DNA of 64,000 nucleotides from Hymenobacter metallicola (GCF_004745645.1 NZ_SRMB01000002.1:1019270-1083269), one strand, 5' to 3'; positions 1-13,930 are shown, numbered from the stretch's first letter. Program-made: numbers and translations. Notes: generated by a model not told the origin, from the letters alone.

Positions 1-1967
1 ACTTCCCGCACCCGCACCGCATCGCAACGGAAGGTGGGCAGCGGGTCGACGATGGTGACGTGGGTGTTGGTTTGCTCGAAGCGCGGGTGCAGCAGGTCCA
101 CCAGGTCTTCGACGAGTTCCTGCACGTTGGTTTCCGTCACGGTCATTTCCTGACGGCCCACGCGCGAGAGTTGCAGCAAGGACTCAATCAGGGCCTCCAT
201 GCGCTGGCTCAGGCGTACCAGGGTCTGCAACCGGCCCACGCCTTCCGAGTCGAGCTTATCGGCGTAGTCCTCCAGCAGAAAAATAGAGTAGTTGTGAATG
301 CCGCGCAGGGGCTCTTTCAGGTCGTGGGAGGCTACGTAGGCAAAGGAGTCCAGCTCGTCGTTGCTGCGCTCCAGCTCCGAGTTGAGACGGGCCAGGCTGG
401 CGGCGCGGGTCTGCAGCTCGTTGAAGACCTTGAGCCGGACGTCGGAGAGGTGCAGGCGGATTTCCTTGGCGGCTTCAATTTCCAGGGGCAGCCAGGGTGC
501 CGAGGTGTTTACCACAGTCTGGGCCCAGGCCTCGAACGACTGCCGGGGCGAGAGTTTCAGCTGCCCGTCCTGGAGCACTTCGGCTTTCTGCGCCTTGCCC
601 GCCCAGGTCACGGTCTGGATCTGCTCGGGCCGGAACCAGATGATATAGTCGCCGGCTTCCTGAGCCAGGGAAATAGCAATAAAGCCGCTGGCCACCCCGC
701 GAATGGCTAGGCCTTCCGGATTGTGCTTCACGTAGGAATCGGTGTAGAACACATTATCCTGCACGTTGACCTTCAGCCACTCAATCAGGTCCCGAATCTG
801 CTCCTGGGTCGGCGTAACGCCCAGGGAGATGATGTCGCCCTCGAAGCAGATAGCCGCCCCACCGCAGCTGAACGCATCCCGGATGGTGGGCATACGCTGG
901 TACAGGCCCTCGACAAAGTTGCTGTGGCGGCCTACGAGTTCAAACAAGCGCACCTGGATGTTGCGGATATGCAGGCGGTAGGCTTGCTCGTCCTGCTGCT
1001 GCTTGGTTTTGAGCAAGGCCGAGAAGGTTTTGCCCAAAAACAGGCACAGCTCCCGCAACTCGTAGCTTACCAGGCGCGGGGTGATGTGGTGGCAGGTAAT
1101 GAGGCCCCACAAGACGTCGTCCTGGATGATGGAAATCGTCATCGTGGCGCCCACGCCCATGTTGCGCATGTACTCCAGGTGAATCGGCGACACGCTCCGC
1201 AGCACGGCGTAGGTCATGTCGGGCGGGCGGTTGGCCGTGGGGTGCAGCACCGGCACGAGCTTGGCGGGCACGTAATCCACGTTGGGAATAAAGCGCAGCC
1301 AGTTTTTCAGGTACAGGGCCCGGGCCTGCTGCGGAATGTCGGTAGCCGGGTAATGTAGGCCCAGGAAGGGCTCCAGGTCGTCGTGCTTGGCTTCGGCCAC
1401 CACTTCCCCGCTGGCATCTTCGGCAAACTTATACATCAGCACCCGGTCGAAGCCGGTAATGTCGCGCACTTGGTCTACGGCCAGCTGGCAAAACTCCAGC
1501 ACTGCGGCCGCCCCCATCATCTGGCCCAGGGCCAGGTTGAGCGAGGGCAGGTCGAGTACGCTGGCGCTGGTTTCGTCCACGGGCTCAAACTCCAGCCACA
1601 GCAGGCCGTCGTAGCGGTGCATGATTATCTTATAGAAGGGCTGCCCGGCTACGTTCTCCAGGCGGGCCCCCAGCAGCTTGGTAACCTCCGTCAGCGAAGG
1701 CAGCAGCTGCTCAATTTCGGCAATCGTGCCCGCACCCAGCACCGTGTCGAGGCCCCGGCCGATCAGGTCTTCGGCGGGCGTCCCAATCAGGGCCAGGGTG
1801 TTTTCACTGGCGTGCACCACCCGCCCGGTTTCGGGCTCCAGGCACAGCAGAAACCCGTAGGGCTGCACCGAGCCGGGAATATGAATGGGTTCCCGGTCGC
1901 AGTTGGTCAGCGTGACGGGCGTATTCAGCAAGCTTTCGTCGCTGTAGATTATGGTTTCTCGATCCAC
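1..1967 (-). CDS. Bacteriophytochrome sensor histidine kinase (3' end beyond the window)
   Basis: Red/far-red light sensor kinase, cytoplasmic, binding biliverdin. About 655 codons are in the window and the C-terminal ATPase domain runs off the left edge. Order seen: PAS with the chromophore cysteine Cys23 in TNCDREPIHIPGSVQPYG; GAF with the DIP motif at about 210-212 (HYPATDIPQQAR); PHY with a WAGKAQK tongue motif and PRQSF near 474; HisKA with the phospho-acceptor His near 548 (FAYVASHDLKEP); then the start of the HATPase (LPTFRCDAVRVRE). No ATG precedes the PAS domain. I chose the GTG at 1967, which overlaps the end of the heme oxygenase gene by 19 bases, so the two are probably translationally coupled. 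Cys in the PAS domain marks the biliverdin-binding class. Whether a receiver domain follows cannot be seen. Confidence 0.93.
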   Translation of the reverse strand, partial: MDRETIIYSDESLLNTPVTLTNCDREPIHIPGSVQPYGFLLCLEPETGRVVHASENTLALIGTPAEDLIGRGLDTVLGAGTIAEIEQLLPSLTEVTKLLGARLENVAGQPFYKIIMHRYDGLLWLEFEPVDETSASVLDLPSLNLALGQMMGAAAVLEFCQLAVDQVRDITGFDRVLMYKFAEDASGEVVAEAKHDDLEPFLGLHYPATDIPQQARALYLKNWLRFIPNVDYVPAKLVPVLHPTANRPPDMTYAVLRSVSPIHLEYMRNMGVGATMTISIIQDDVLWGLITCHHITPRLVSYELRELCLFLGKTFSALLKTKQQQDEQAYRLHIRNIQVRLFELVGRHSNFVEGLYQRMPTIRDAFSCGGAAICFEGDIISLGVTPTQEQIRDLIEWLKVNVQDNVFYTDSYVKHNPEGLAIRGVASGFIAISLAQEAGDYIIWFRPEQIQTVTWAGKAQKAEVLQDGQLKLSPRQSFEAWAQTVVNTSAPWLPLEIEAAKEIRLHLSDVRLKVFNELQTRAASLARLNSELERSNDELDSFAYVASHDLKEPLRGIHNYSIFLLEDYADKLDSEGVGRLQTLVRLSQRMEALIESLLQLSRVGRQEMTVTETNVQELVEDLVDLLHPRFEQTNTHVTIVDPLPTFRCDAVRVRE

Positions 1968-2515
1968 GCGTGCAGGGTTTGAAACGTTGCGGCGGCCGAG
2001 GCCACTACTTGGGCTTGATTATCTTCGGTAGCCGCCTCAGCCAGCAGCTGGCAGAAGCTTTTCCACAGCGGACCGGTTTGCTCCCCGTGGCCGCTGAAAT
2101 ACTGCCGGGCGTCGATGCCCGCTTTGGCCAGCTGCCGGGCCAGCACCTGCCCGCCCAGCGTGGAGCCTTCCAGCACATACATGGCTCCCAGCAGCTGGGG
2201 CCAACTCTGCAGCTCGGGCATCTGGGGGCACAAGGGCAGCTGAGCACCTTCCACAGCCAGGTCCAGCGGAATCAGGTGGGCCCGCTGCCGCAGCTCGATT
2301 TGCCATTCGGGCCCGAAATCGTGCTGGCGCAACCGGGCCTCGTAGGGCACTAAAAACCCGTAGAGCTTGGCCAGAAACCGGTGCGTAATTTCCGGGGTAA
2401 CCGAGTCTTCCAGCAAGGCCCGGTTGAACTCATTCTGCTCCAGGGCATCGTGGTAAGGCCGGGTTTCGGTCCTCAACTGCTGCAGAATAGCCGGGCGATG
2501 GAGGGTAAGCGACAT
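1949..2515 (-). CDS. Biliverdin-producing heme oxygenase
   Basis: Opens heme to biliverdin, CO and iron. The 188-residue length is typical of bacterial BphO/HmuO-like enzymes. The proximal heme ligand is probably the His in YHDALEQN near residue 22, and the distal helix carries EGSTLGG near residue 116. The gene is upstream of and overlaps the bacteriophytochrome gene on the same strand. This arrangement is well known for supplying the photoreceptor's bilin, so a dedicated role in light sensing is likelier than iron scavenging, although the latter cannot be excluded. ATG start at 2515. Confidence 0.92.
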   Translation of the reverse strand: MSLTLHRPAILQQLRTETRPYHDALEQNEFNRALLEDSVTPEITHRFLAKLYGFLVPYEARLRQHDFGPEWQIELRQRAHLIPLDLAVEGAQLPLCPQMPELQSWPQLLGAMYVLEGSTLGGQVLARQLAKAGIDARQYFSGHGEQTGPLWKSFCQLLAEAATEDNQAQVVASAAATFQTLHAWIEKP

Positions 2516-2735
2516 GCGGAACGAGGAAAGTACAAAAAGTAAATATAAAGCAAGAACAACGGAATTTTCGGCACCAAGAGTTCAAACCCGACATAGCATT
2601 TATTGAATGTATAGCTAGTCAGGGGCCTTTTTTCTGCTTTTGTACTGTCGAGCTTCAAGCCAGAAAACGAAAATACTGGCGGCGCGGTTTCGCTTATTGC
2701 TTTCTTCTAAACTTTGCCTGCGGAAAGGCCCTTAC

Positions 2736-3605
2736 TCAGTGCTTGTGCTGCTGGCGAAAAGTTTCCGGGGTTTGCCCCGCGTACTTTTTGAAGTAGCGCG
2801 TGAAGTAGGAAGCATCCTCGAACCCGACGGCATCGGCTACCTGGGCCACCGACTGGGCCGAGTGCGTAAGCTGGCGCTTGGCCTCGGCCACTACCCGCTC
2901 GTGAATCAGGTCGCTGGCCGTCTTGTTGAGGATGCGGCGGCAGATAGCGTTCAAGTGGTTGGCCGTCAGGGCCAGGCGCTCGGCGTAGTAGCGCACCGAT
3001 TTTTCCTGGCGAAAATGCGTGTTGAGCAGCTGGCTGAACTCGCGCACCTGCTGCTGCCCGTAGGCGGGCGGTAGGGCCATTTCTTCCTCGGGATAGGCTC
3101 GGGCGGCCAGCTCGAGCGTCAGGTACAAGTAGGCGCCTACCACCGCGTCGCGGTTGGCGGCAGCGGTCTGGTCATCCTGATAAATGCGCTGAAAAAGGGG
3201 CAGAATGTCGGTTTCGGCCGCTGGCAAGTATACGACAGGCTGGTGACCGGGCGTGAAAAACGGGTACTCGGCCAAACGGCGGGCCGGGTAGGCCTGCAGG
3301 TAGAACTCGGCCGTGAAAAACAAGATGAACCCCTGCGCATCGGCCGACAGCGCCCAGGCGTGCGCCTGCCCGGGCGCGAGAAAAAACAGGCTACCGGGCC
3401 GCAAGTCGTAGGTAATCAAATCAATGGTGTGGGTGCCCTGGCCCTGAGTGACGTAGAGCAGCAGGTAGAAGTCGTGGGCGTGGGGCTCACTCACGCGCGG
3501 AAACTGCTGCACGTGGGCTTCGAGCGGCTGAATGTAGTACCACTGGTTGTTGCCGGGGCGGGCAAACGCGTCGAGGGCCAGAACGGGCAGGGCGGGTGCT
3601 TTCAT
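2736..3605 (-). CDS. AraC family transcriptional regulator
   Basis: 289 residues from the ATG at 3605 (MKAPALPVLALD); in-frame codons upstream do not look coding. The N-terminal half is a cupin-type sensing domain with a paired-His pattern (EPHAHDFYLLLYVTQG). The C-terminal ~100 residues form two helix-turn-helix motifs, ending in the AraC signature (VADAVGFEDASYFTRYFKKYAG followed by TPETFR). This is a cytoplasmic DNA-binding regulator with an unknown ligand. It stands alone, downstream of cydB on the same strand with about 125 bases between them, so its targets cannot be read from context. Confidence 0.9.
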   Translation of the reverse strand: MKAPALPVLALDAFARPGNNQWYYIQPLEAHVQQFPRVSEPHAHDFYLLLYVTQGQGTHTIDLITYDLRPGSLFFLAPGQAHAWALSADAQGFILFFTAEFYLQAYPARRLAEYPFFTPGHQPVVYLPAAETDILPLFQRIYQDDQTAAANRDAVVGAYLYLTLELAARAYPEEEMALPPAYGQQQVREFSQLLNTHFRQEKSVRYYAERLALTANHLNAICRRILNKTASDLIHERVVAEAKRQLTHSAQSVAQVADAVGFEDASYFTRYFKKYAGQTPETFRQQHKH

Positions 3606-3729
3606 GCGGGCGGCAAGGTACCCGCTCCCAGGCAAAGTTTTGCTGCCCGCCGCCCCGCCCCAAAACGACTACCGCCAAACCACAGGCAGAGCATCATTCC
3701 TGGCAGGGCTGGTCGTTGTGAACTGCGAA

Positions 3730-4782
3730 CTACAGGGTGCGCGCTCCTGGCAGCGCGGCTTCCGGCTCGGGGCTCGGGGGGCGCGACACGTGCTGGAAAC
3801 TGTAGTATAAATAGCCCAGCGCCGGCAGAATGAACAGGCTGCCCAGCAGCAAGGCCCAGCCCAGCGCCTCTATGGTGCGGGCCGGGGCCAGCTGCTCGAG
3901 CAAGGATAAGTGCGGCCCGTTGCGCAGCCGGATAAAGCTGGGGAAGTGGGCATAGCCCACGGCCAGCAGAATCATGGTCACCTGAAAGCCGGCCAGCACC
4001 CGGGGCAGCCAGGTAAGCCCGCGGGCCAGCACGTACCAGAGCAAGCCCAGGGAAATGGTAGCCAGGCCAATGGCAGTAAGGCCCACGAGATTACCAAAAA
4101 TCCAGCGGGCCAGGGGCAAGCCTTCGTAGCGGGCAGCTACAAACACCAGCGCGCCCGCAGCAAAGGCCACCACAATCAGCAGGCGGGTTTTGCGAATAAA
4201 GCGGAGCCGATCGGCCTCAGTAGTGGCCTCCCCTATCGTGTAGACCGAGGCCAGATACCCGCACAAAGCCACCGTGAACACGCCCACGGCCACCCCAAAC
4301 CAGTGCAGCCAGCTCCAGACGTAGGCCGAGAGAAAGTCCGGGGCGGCGGGGTCGACGTAGCCGGCCAGGGCACTGCCGGCAATGATGCCAATAAAGAGCG
4401 GCGTGACCAGGCTGGAATACACGAAAATGGTAGCGTACACGCTCTGCATCCGGTCGTGCACCGCGTCGTAGTGCCGGAACACGAAGGCCGTGCCCCGGGC
4501 AATGATGCCCAGCAGTAGCAGCAGCAGCGGGATGTGCAAACTCACCGACATCACGCTGTAGATGCGCGGAAAGCCCACGAACAGAATCACAATGGCAATG
4601 ATGAGCCACATGTGGTTGGCCTCCCAGATGGGTCCGATGGCCTGGTAAAGGGTTTCGTGGGTGACGCGCCGGTTGTGGCGGGAGGTAAACAGCTCGATAA
4701 TACCCGCCCCGAAGTCGGCGCCGCCCAGCAGCAGGTAGAGCAGAATGGCCAGGTAGAGGTAGGCAATGACAACGTAGTCCAT
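3730..4782 (-). CDS. cydB: Cytochrome bd quinol oxidase subunit II
   Basis: Membrane subunit of the bd-type terminal oxidase, which oxidises quinol and reduces oxygen to water at low oxygen without pumping protons. 350 residues with about eight to nine hydrophobic segments; the opening YVVIAYLYLAILLYLLLGG, then WEANHMWLI and an FRHYD stretch, are typical of CydB. It starts 13 bases after the cydA stop, so the two form one operon. No cydX-like or cydDC genes are nearby. Confidence 0.93.
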   Translation of the reverse strand: MDYVVIAYLYLAILLYLLLGGADFGAGIIELFTSRHNRRVTHETLYQAIGPIWEANHMWLIIAIVILFVGFPRIYSVMSVSLHIPLLLLLLGIIARGTAFVFRHYDAVHDRMQSVYATIFVYSSLVTPLFIGIIAGSALAGYVDPAAPDFLSAYVWSWLHWFGVAVGVFTVALCGYLASVYTIGEATTEADRLRFIRKTRLLIVVAFAAGALVFVAARYEGLPLARWIFGNLVGLTAIGLATISLGLLWYVLARGLTWLPRVLAGFQVTMILLAVGYAHFPSFIRLRNGPHLSLLEQLAPARTIEALGWALLLGSLFILPALGYLYYSFQHVSRPPSPEPEAALPGARTL

Positions 4783-4795
4783 ACTAAAAGAGCGG

Positions 4796-6133
4796 CTAGG
4801 CGTGGGCGGCTTCGGGCGTGCCAGCGGGCACGTCGTAGAGTTGGGGCACCATCCGGATCTGGCGGTAGAGCAGGAACACGACCACCAGGCTCAGGGACAG
4901 GTACACGGCCGTAAACAGGTAGAAAGAGTAGGCAATGCCGGGCATGGGCGTCACCGCGTCGGCCGTGCGCATCACCCCGTTGATAATCCAGGGCTGCCGG
5001 CCAACTTCAGTCACGGTCCAGCCCGCTTCCACAGCTATAAACCCGGCCGGCGTGGCCGCCACAAACAGGCCCAGCAGCCAGCGGCTCGTAAGCCACTGCT
5101 TCTTGCGCCACAACGCCAGGAAGTACACCGCCGCAATGCCCATCATCAGCGTGCCCAGACCCACCATGATCTGAAAGGCCAGGTGGGGCACTACCACCGG
5201 GGGCCGGTTTTGGGGCGCAATTCGGTCGAGGCCGGTGACTTCCTGCTCGAAATTGCCGTGGGCCAGGAAGCTCAGCATGCCCGGAATTTTGATGGCATAG
5301 TCGACGCGCTGCTTGTCCTCGTTGGGCAGGCCGCCCAGCACCAAAGCAGCTCGTTTCTCGGTGTGGAAGTGGGCTTCCATGGCGGCCAGCTTAGCGGGCT
5401 GCCGCCGGGCCACGTCCTTGGCCGAAAAGTCGCCGCTCAGGGGTTGGAGCAAGGCGGCCACGGCTCCGAACGCAGCGGCAATGCGGAAGGCGCGGGTATG
5501 AAACCCGGTATTGCGGCCCCGGCGCAGCATCAGGGCATGCACCCCGGCCACGGCAAACCCGGTGGCGGCAAAGGCGGCCAGGGTCATGTGCAGGGCCTGG
5601 GACAGCCAGGCGTCGTTGAACATGGCCGCAATTGGGTCGATGTTCAGGTATTGCCCGTTCACGTAGTCGAAGCCGGCGGGGCTGTTCATCCAGGCGTTGG
5701 CGGCCACCACCAGAATGCCCGAAGCCAGGCCACTGATGCCTACCACAACGCCCGTAAACCAGTGGAACCAGGGATTGAACCGGTCCCAGCCGTAGAGAAA
5801 AAAGCCCAGCGCTATGGCTTCAATAAAGAAAGCCGTGCCTTCCAAGGAGAACGGCATGCCGAAGATGGGCCCGGCGTGTTCCATAAACCGGGGCCAGAGC
5901 AACCCCAGCTCAAACGACAGCACCGTGCCCGACACCGCGCCCGTGGCAAAGAAGATAGCCACGCCCTTGCTCCAGGCCCGGGTCACGTTTTTGTAGGTGA
6001 TATCCTGGGTTCGGAGCCAGAAGTAGTGGGCCACGGCCATGAAAAACGGCATCACCATGCCAATGCAGGAAAAGATGATGTGAAAGCCCAGGGAAAGGGC
6101 CATCTGGGAGCGGGCAGCAAGAAAATCGTCCAT
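4796..6133 (-). CDS. cydA: Cytochrome bd quinol oxidase subunit I
   Basis: Catalytic heme-binding subunit of the bd oxidase, 445 residues. The start is the ATG at 6133 (MDDFLAARSQMALSLGFH); upstream in-frame codons are not CydA-like. Visible landmarks: His18 in GFHIIF (the position of the heme b595 ligand His19 in E. coli), a second ligand-type His in ALHMTLAAF, the quinol-loop motif QPAKLAAME containing the conserved Lys and Glu, and GRQPWII near the C-terminus. The Q-loop is short, as in cyanide-insensitive (CioA-like) members. Sensitivity to cyanide cannot be decided from sequence. Confidence 0.94.
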   Translation of the reverse strand: MDDFLAARSQMALSLGFHIIFSCIGMVMPFFMAVAHYFWLRTQDITYKNVTRAWSKGVAIFFATGAVSGTVLSFELGLLWPRFMEHAGPIFGMPFSLEGTAFFIEAIALGFFLYGWDRFNPWFHWFTGVVVGISGLASGILVVAANAWMNSPAGFDYVNGQYLNIDPIAAMFNDAWLSQALHMTLAAFAATGFAVAGVHALMLRRGRNTGFHTRAFRIAAAFGAVAALLQPLSGDFSAKDVARRQPAKLAAMEAHFHTEKRAALVLGGLPNEDKQRVDYAIKIPGMLSFLAHGNFEQEVTGLDRIAPQNRPPVVVPHLAFQIMVGLGTLMMGIAAVYFLALWRKKQWLTSRWLLGLFVAATPAGFIAVEAGWTVTEVGRQPWIINGVMRTADAVTPMPGIAYSFYLFTAVYLSLSLVVVFLLYRQIRMVPQLYDVPAGTPEAAHA

Positions 6134-6180
6134 CGTAGCGGGGCTGGGCCTGGAATGCCGCCAAGGTAGCAAGGCGGCGA

Positions 6181-6223
6181 AAAGAAAAAGCCCCGGTGCC
6201 AGTATTCCTGACAGCGGGGCTTC
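6181..6223 (-). terminator. Rho-independent terminator after the DUF983 gene
   Basis: On the minus strand AAGCCCCG (6223-6216) pairs with CGGGGCTT (6196-6189) and is followed by a T-rich run. It lies 3 bases past the DUF983 stop and separates that gene from cydA. Confidence 0.75.
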
Positions 6224-6225
6224 AC

Positions 6226-6663
6226 TTACAAAACGGCGGGGGCGTTGGAGCGGCCTCGTTGGGAGGAGTCCGGTTCAAGCCGCTGATAACTAGGGTCGTA
6301 CTTAATCCCACCGAACAAATAAAGCATGATGGCCCGGGAGTAGCGCAGCGTGGCCGGGGCCGTGATGAGCACCAGAGCCGTGACGATGAGCACGTAGACC
6401 CACACCGAGGGGTTGTTGAACAGGTAATAAGCCGCTACGCCGCCAATGGCAAACCAGGCCACCGAAAAAGCATAGCTCACAAACATGGCGCCCCAGTAAA
6501 AGCCCGGCTCGGGCTCGTAAGCCACGCTGCACACCGGGCAGCGCTCGGGCATGATGGCATACTTGGTAAGCTTGTAGCCCGGATATGAAAACAAGGACCC
6601 TTGGTGGCAGCGCGGGCAGCGCAGATCGAGCAGGGCCAGGGTAGACGATTCGATGGGTTTCAT
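6226..6663 (-). CDS. DUF983 family membrane protein
   Basis: 145 residues from the ATG at 6663 (MKPIESST). The N-terminal part has two zinc-ribbon-like CxxC pairs (LRCPRCHQGSLF and ERCPVCSVAYEPEPGFYWGAMF). Two strongly hydrophobic segments follow (VSYAFSVAWFAIGGVAAYYLF and VYVLIVTALVLITAPATLRY). This matches the DUF983 family, small inner-membrane proteins of unknown function common in Bacteroidota and Alphaproteobacteria. It is a single-gene unit with its own promoter-like box and terminator. No function can be assigned. Confidence 0.82.
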   Translation of the reverse strand: MKPIESSTLALLDLRCPRCHQGSLFSYPGYKLTKYAIMPERCPVCSVAYEPEPGFYWGAMFVSYAFSVAWFAIGGVAAYYLFNNPSVWVYVLIVTALVLITAPATLRYSRAIMLYLFGGIKYDPSYQRLEPDSSQRGRSNAPAVL

Positions 6664-6694
6664 AACGCAGAAAGTCTGGACGTAAGTAACACTA

Positions 6695-6702
6695 CAAAAG
6701 TA
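6695..6702 (-). promoter_or_regulatory. Bacteroidota -7 box before the DUF983 gene
   Basis: The minus strand reads TACTTTTG, a match to TAnnTTTG, about 31 bases before the DUF983 ATG. I see no TTG at the ideal distance, so this is a plausible but not certain promoter. Confidence 0.45.
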
Positions 6703-6764
6703 CCTACGGTGCCCACGCCAAATAAGACACAAACCCGCGCATCTACCGCACAAATCAACGATTC

Positions 6765-7952
6765 TTAGCCCGCCACGGGCTGGGCTACCGGCTCGGGCTG
6801 GGCCTTGCCGGCGTGCAAGCGCACCAGGGCCAGGGCAAAACCGGCCCCGGCCAGCGCCAGACCCACGCCCACCAACGCCGGGGACGTGTAGCCCCAGCCG
6901 GCCGCTATGGGCAGACCGCCCAAAAACGCCCCGAGGGCATTGCCAATATTGAAGGCTGCCTGCGTCACGGAAGCGCCCAGGGTTTCGGCACCCTTGGAGG
7001 CATTGATCATCATAATCTGGATGGGCGCGGCCACGGCCAACGAGCAGCCCCCGGCAATGAACGTCATCAGAATAGACAGCGCCCGACTTTCCGCCACGAA
7101 GTAGATAATTAGCAACGTGGCAGCCATGGTCAGCAGCAGTACCAAACTGGCGTTGAGCGGGTTGAGCCGGTCGGCCAGCTTGCCCCCCACCACGTTGCCC
7201 ACCACCATACCCAGGCCAGCCACCATCAGAATGTAGGGCACTTGGTCGGCTTCAAAGCCGGAAACCTCGGTGAGCAGGGGGGCAATGTAGCTGATCCAGC
7301 AAAACAGCCCGCCGGTACCAATGGCCGTGAGCAGCACAATCAGCCAGGTTTCGAGCTTGTTGAAGGCCTTCATCTGCGCCGCAATGGAGCCGTTCTGCTC
7401 GGGCTCCAGGGCGGGCAGCACCAGTTGCACGGCCAGCACCGTCAGCAGCCCAATGAGGCCCACGCCGGCCAGGGTGTAGCGCCAGGAGTAGTAGTGACCG
7501 ATGTAGGTGCCGATGGGCACCATGAGTAGGTTGGCCACGGTAAGGCCGGCAAACATGATGGAAATGGCCTGGGCCTGCTTGCCCTGCTCAGCCAGCCGAC
7601 TGGCCACCACCGAGCCCACTCCGAAAAAGGCCCCGTGCGGCAAGCCTGACAACAGCCGGGTAACGAACAGAACAGTGTTATTGGGCGCAAAAGCCGACAG
7701 TGTGTTGAATACCGCGAAGAGCAGCATCAGCAGCATCAGCATTCTTTTGGGCGGCACGCCCCCGCCCACCACGGCCAGCAGCGGGGCCCCGATGACCACG
7801 CCCAGGGCGTAGCCCGAAATGACGTAGCCCACCTGCGGAATGGTGACCTGGAAGTCGTGGGCAATATTGGGCAGCAGCCCCATCATCACAAACTCGGTGG
7901 TGCCAATAGCCAGCCCACCCAGGGCCAGCGGCAATAATTTCGTTTTCCCCAT
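6765..7952 (-). CDS. MFS transporter, AraJ/drug:proton antiporter type
   Basis: 395 residues, twelve predicted membrane segments. The N-terminal half contains GTTEFVMMGLLPNIAHDF and the family A motif region, and RLLSGLPHGAFFGVGSVVA is typical of DHA1 exporters related to AraJ/YdhP. Inner-membrane, proton-driven efflux is expected; the substrate (drug, sugar or metabolite) is unknown. Single gene, no linked regulator. ATG start at 7952. Confidence 0.88.
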   Translation of the reverse strand: MGKTKLLPLALGGLAIGTTEFVMMGLLPNIAHDFQVTIPQVGYVISGYALGVVIGAPLLAVVGGGVPPKRMLMLLMLLFAVFNTLSAFAPNNTVLFVTRLLSGLPHGAFFGVGSVVASRLAEQGKQAQAISIMFAGLTVANLLMVPIGTYIGHYYSWRYTLAGVGLIGLLTVLAVQLVLPALEPEQNGSIAAQMKAFNKLETWLIVLLTAIGTGGLFCWISYIAPLLTEVSGFEADQVPYILMVAGLGMVVGNVVGGKLADRLNPLNASLVLLLTMAATLLIIYFVAESRALSILMTFIAGGCSLAVAAPIQIMMINASKGAETLGASVTQAAFNIGNALGAFLGGLPIAAGWGYTSPALVGVGLALAGAGFALALVRLHAGKAQPEPVAQPVAG

Positions 7953-8106
7953 CTAGGTAGTGCAGGCAACTATGAATGAAAAGCACCACTCGGCCGCTCG
8001 GATAACGAAGCAGCGCAGGCGGTACAACTGTGGGGAATTGGCAGGTACAGGGACGGATTCCCGGGTGCCGGAGCGGCTACCCAGCTTGGCGCAAGGCTAC
8101 GCCGGG

Positions 8107-9291
8107 CTATTCTTCCTGCTGCTGGCCCTTGCTGAGCTCGGCTTCCAGGAAGTAGGCCCCACGCCGCACGAGTTGCAGCGTGTCGGGCAGCTCGTCGAGG
8201 GGCCGGATGGCCACGTCGCCGTTCTGCACGGAGCCCGTTTGAACGCGGTAACGCCGGAAGTGGTTTCCGGTTTTTCCCACCCGGGCAAATACATAGCTCA
8301 GCTCCCCGGCCTGAATAACAGCCTCCTCGGGCAGGGTGGGCTGCCGGGCGCCGCCGGTCTGAATCTGAGCCGCCACGTACTGCCCGGGCAGCACCGGGGC
8401 CTTGTTGTCGTCGAGGTGGGCGTGCACATTCACGGTGCGGGCTTCCCCGTCGAAGTCTTGGCCGATGAGGTAGATGTGGGCCGAAAACTCCTGGGGTACC
8501 GAGCTGCTGGGCACCTTAAACAGGATCTTCTGGTCTTTGCGCAGGCGGGCAATGTCCTTCTCGAACACCTTGAGCTCCAGGTGCAAATCGGCGTGGTTGA
8601 GGATTTCGATGAGCACGTCCTGGGGGTTGGCGTACTGCCCGGGGTTGATGTTAACGGCCTTCACAAAGCCGCTGAGCGGGGTCGTCAGGGCCACGTTGGG
8701 CGTGAGTGAGGACGCCTTCAGTCGTTCGGGCACCAAGCCCAGCAGGCGCAGCTGTCCGGCCAGGGCCCGCTCGGTGGCCTGCTCGGTGGCGTAGTCGGCC
8801 TGGGCCTGCTGGAGCTTGCGCTTGGCTCCCACGTCTTCGGCGTCGAGGGTTTGCTGGCGCTGCAACTCCTGGCTCAGAAACGTGAGCCGGGCCCGGGCCT
8901 GCAAATATTCCTGCTGGAGCTTGAGGTAGTCGGGGTGGCGCAGAATGGCCACGACCTCCCCCTTCTTCACCTGCTGACCGGGCAGCACATCCACCCGCTG
9001 CACGTAGCCGCCCATAACGGGGCTGATGGACACCCGGTTCTGGGGCGGCACGTCCACCACGCCGTTGGCCAGCACGTTGGTGGTCATGTTCTTGTGGGTG
9101 AAGCCGCCCAGCTCGATACCGGCCGCCGCCAGCTGGGCCGCGCTGATGCTTACCTCGTCGGGGGAAGCCGGGGCAGCAGGAGTTTCGGCAGCCGGCGTGG
9201 CCCGGTTTTCGGCCTGACTACCCGACTGACAGGAGCTGAGTGCCACACTGATAAGAAGTACCGCCAGGGCGGCGGCTGAAGAACGATTCAT
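8107..9291 (-). CDS. RND efflux periplasmic adaptor lipoprotein (CusB/CzcB-like)
   Basis: Membrane fusion protein linking the RND pump to the outer-membrane channel. 394 residues from the ATG at 9291 (MNRSSAAALAVLL); the lipobox LSSC gives a lipidated Cys near residue 20. The body shows the beta-barrel and lipoyl halves (ISPVMGGYVQRVDVLPGQQVKKGEVVAIL) around a coiled-coil hairpin (LKLQQEYLQARARL onward), as expected for the family. It lies directly downstream of the RND pump gene with a 26-base gap, so pump and adaptor are one operon; the third component is fused to the pump. Confidence 0.9.
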   Translation of the reverse strand: MNRSSAAALAVLLISVALSSCQSGSQAENRATPAAETPAAPASPDEVSISAAQLAAAGIELGGFTHKNMTTNVLANGVVDVPPQNRVSISPVMGGYVQRVDVLPGQQVKKGEVVAILRHPDYLKLQQEYLQARARLTFLSQELQRQQTLDAEDVGAKRKLQQAQADYATEQATERALAGQLRLLGLVPERLKASSLTPNVALTTPLSGFVKAVNINPGQYANPQDVLIEILNHADLHLELKVFEKDIARLRKDQKILFKVPSSSVPQEFSAHIYLIGQDFDGEARTVNVHAHLDDNKAPVLPGQYVAAQIQTGGARQPTLPEEAVIQAGELSYVFARVGKTGNHFRRYRVQTGSVQNGDVAIRPLDELPDTLQLVRRGAYFLEAELSKGQQQEE

Positions 9292-9317
9292 GCGAAAAAG
9301 CAAAGAGGAAGCTGCCA

Positions 9318-13694
<4,377 letters not shown>

Positions 13695-13930
13695 AAGCAA
13701 GGGGATGGTAGTTCCTTAGCCCAGCCGCCAGCAGCTGATGGCTACGACGCGGCTTTCCCACTCCCGTTTCGGAATGGCAGGCGAAGGCAACAAGAGAAAA
13801 TAGACTGCGGCGGCCTCACAGGCCCCAACAACCCCATTGCCGGATATAGTAATCGGGCGGGTCAGCAGTCAGAAAACAGGAATAACGTCGGCCACAGCGG
13901 CTCCAACGGTATTCCTAACCCAGAGGCAAG

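Noticed and set aside
60..1982. Three plus-strand open frames at the left edge
   Set aside because: All are antisense to the bacteriophytochrome gene, whose domains and catalytic residues are read clearly on the minus strand.
4802..6169. 455-codon open frame antisense to cydA
   Set aside because: His/Gly/Gln-rich translation typical of the reverse of a membrane protein gene; cydA is certain.
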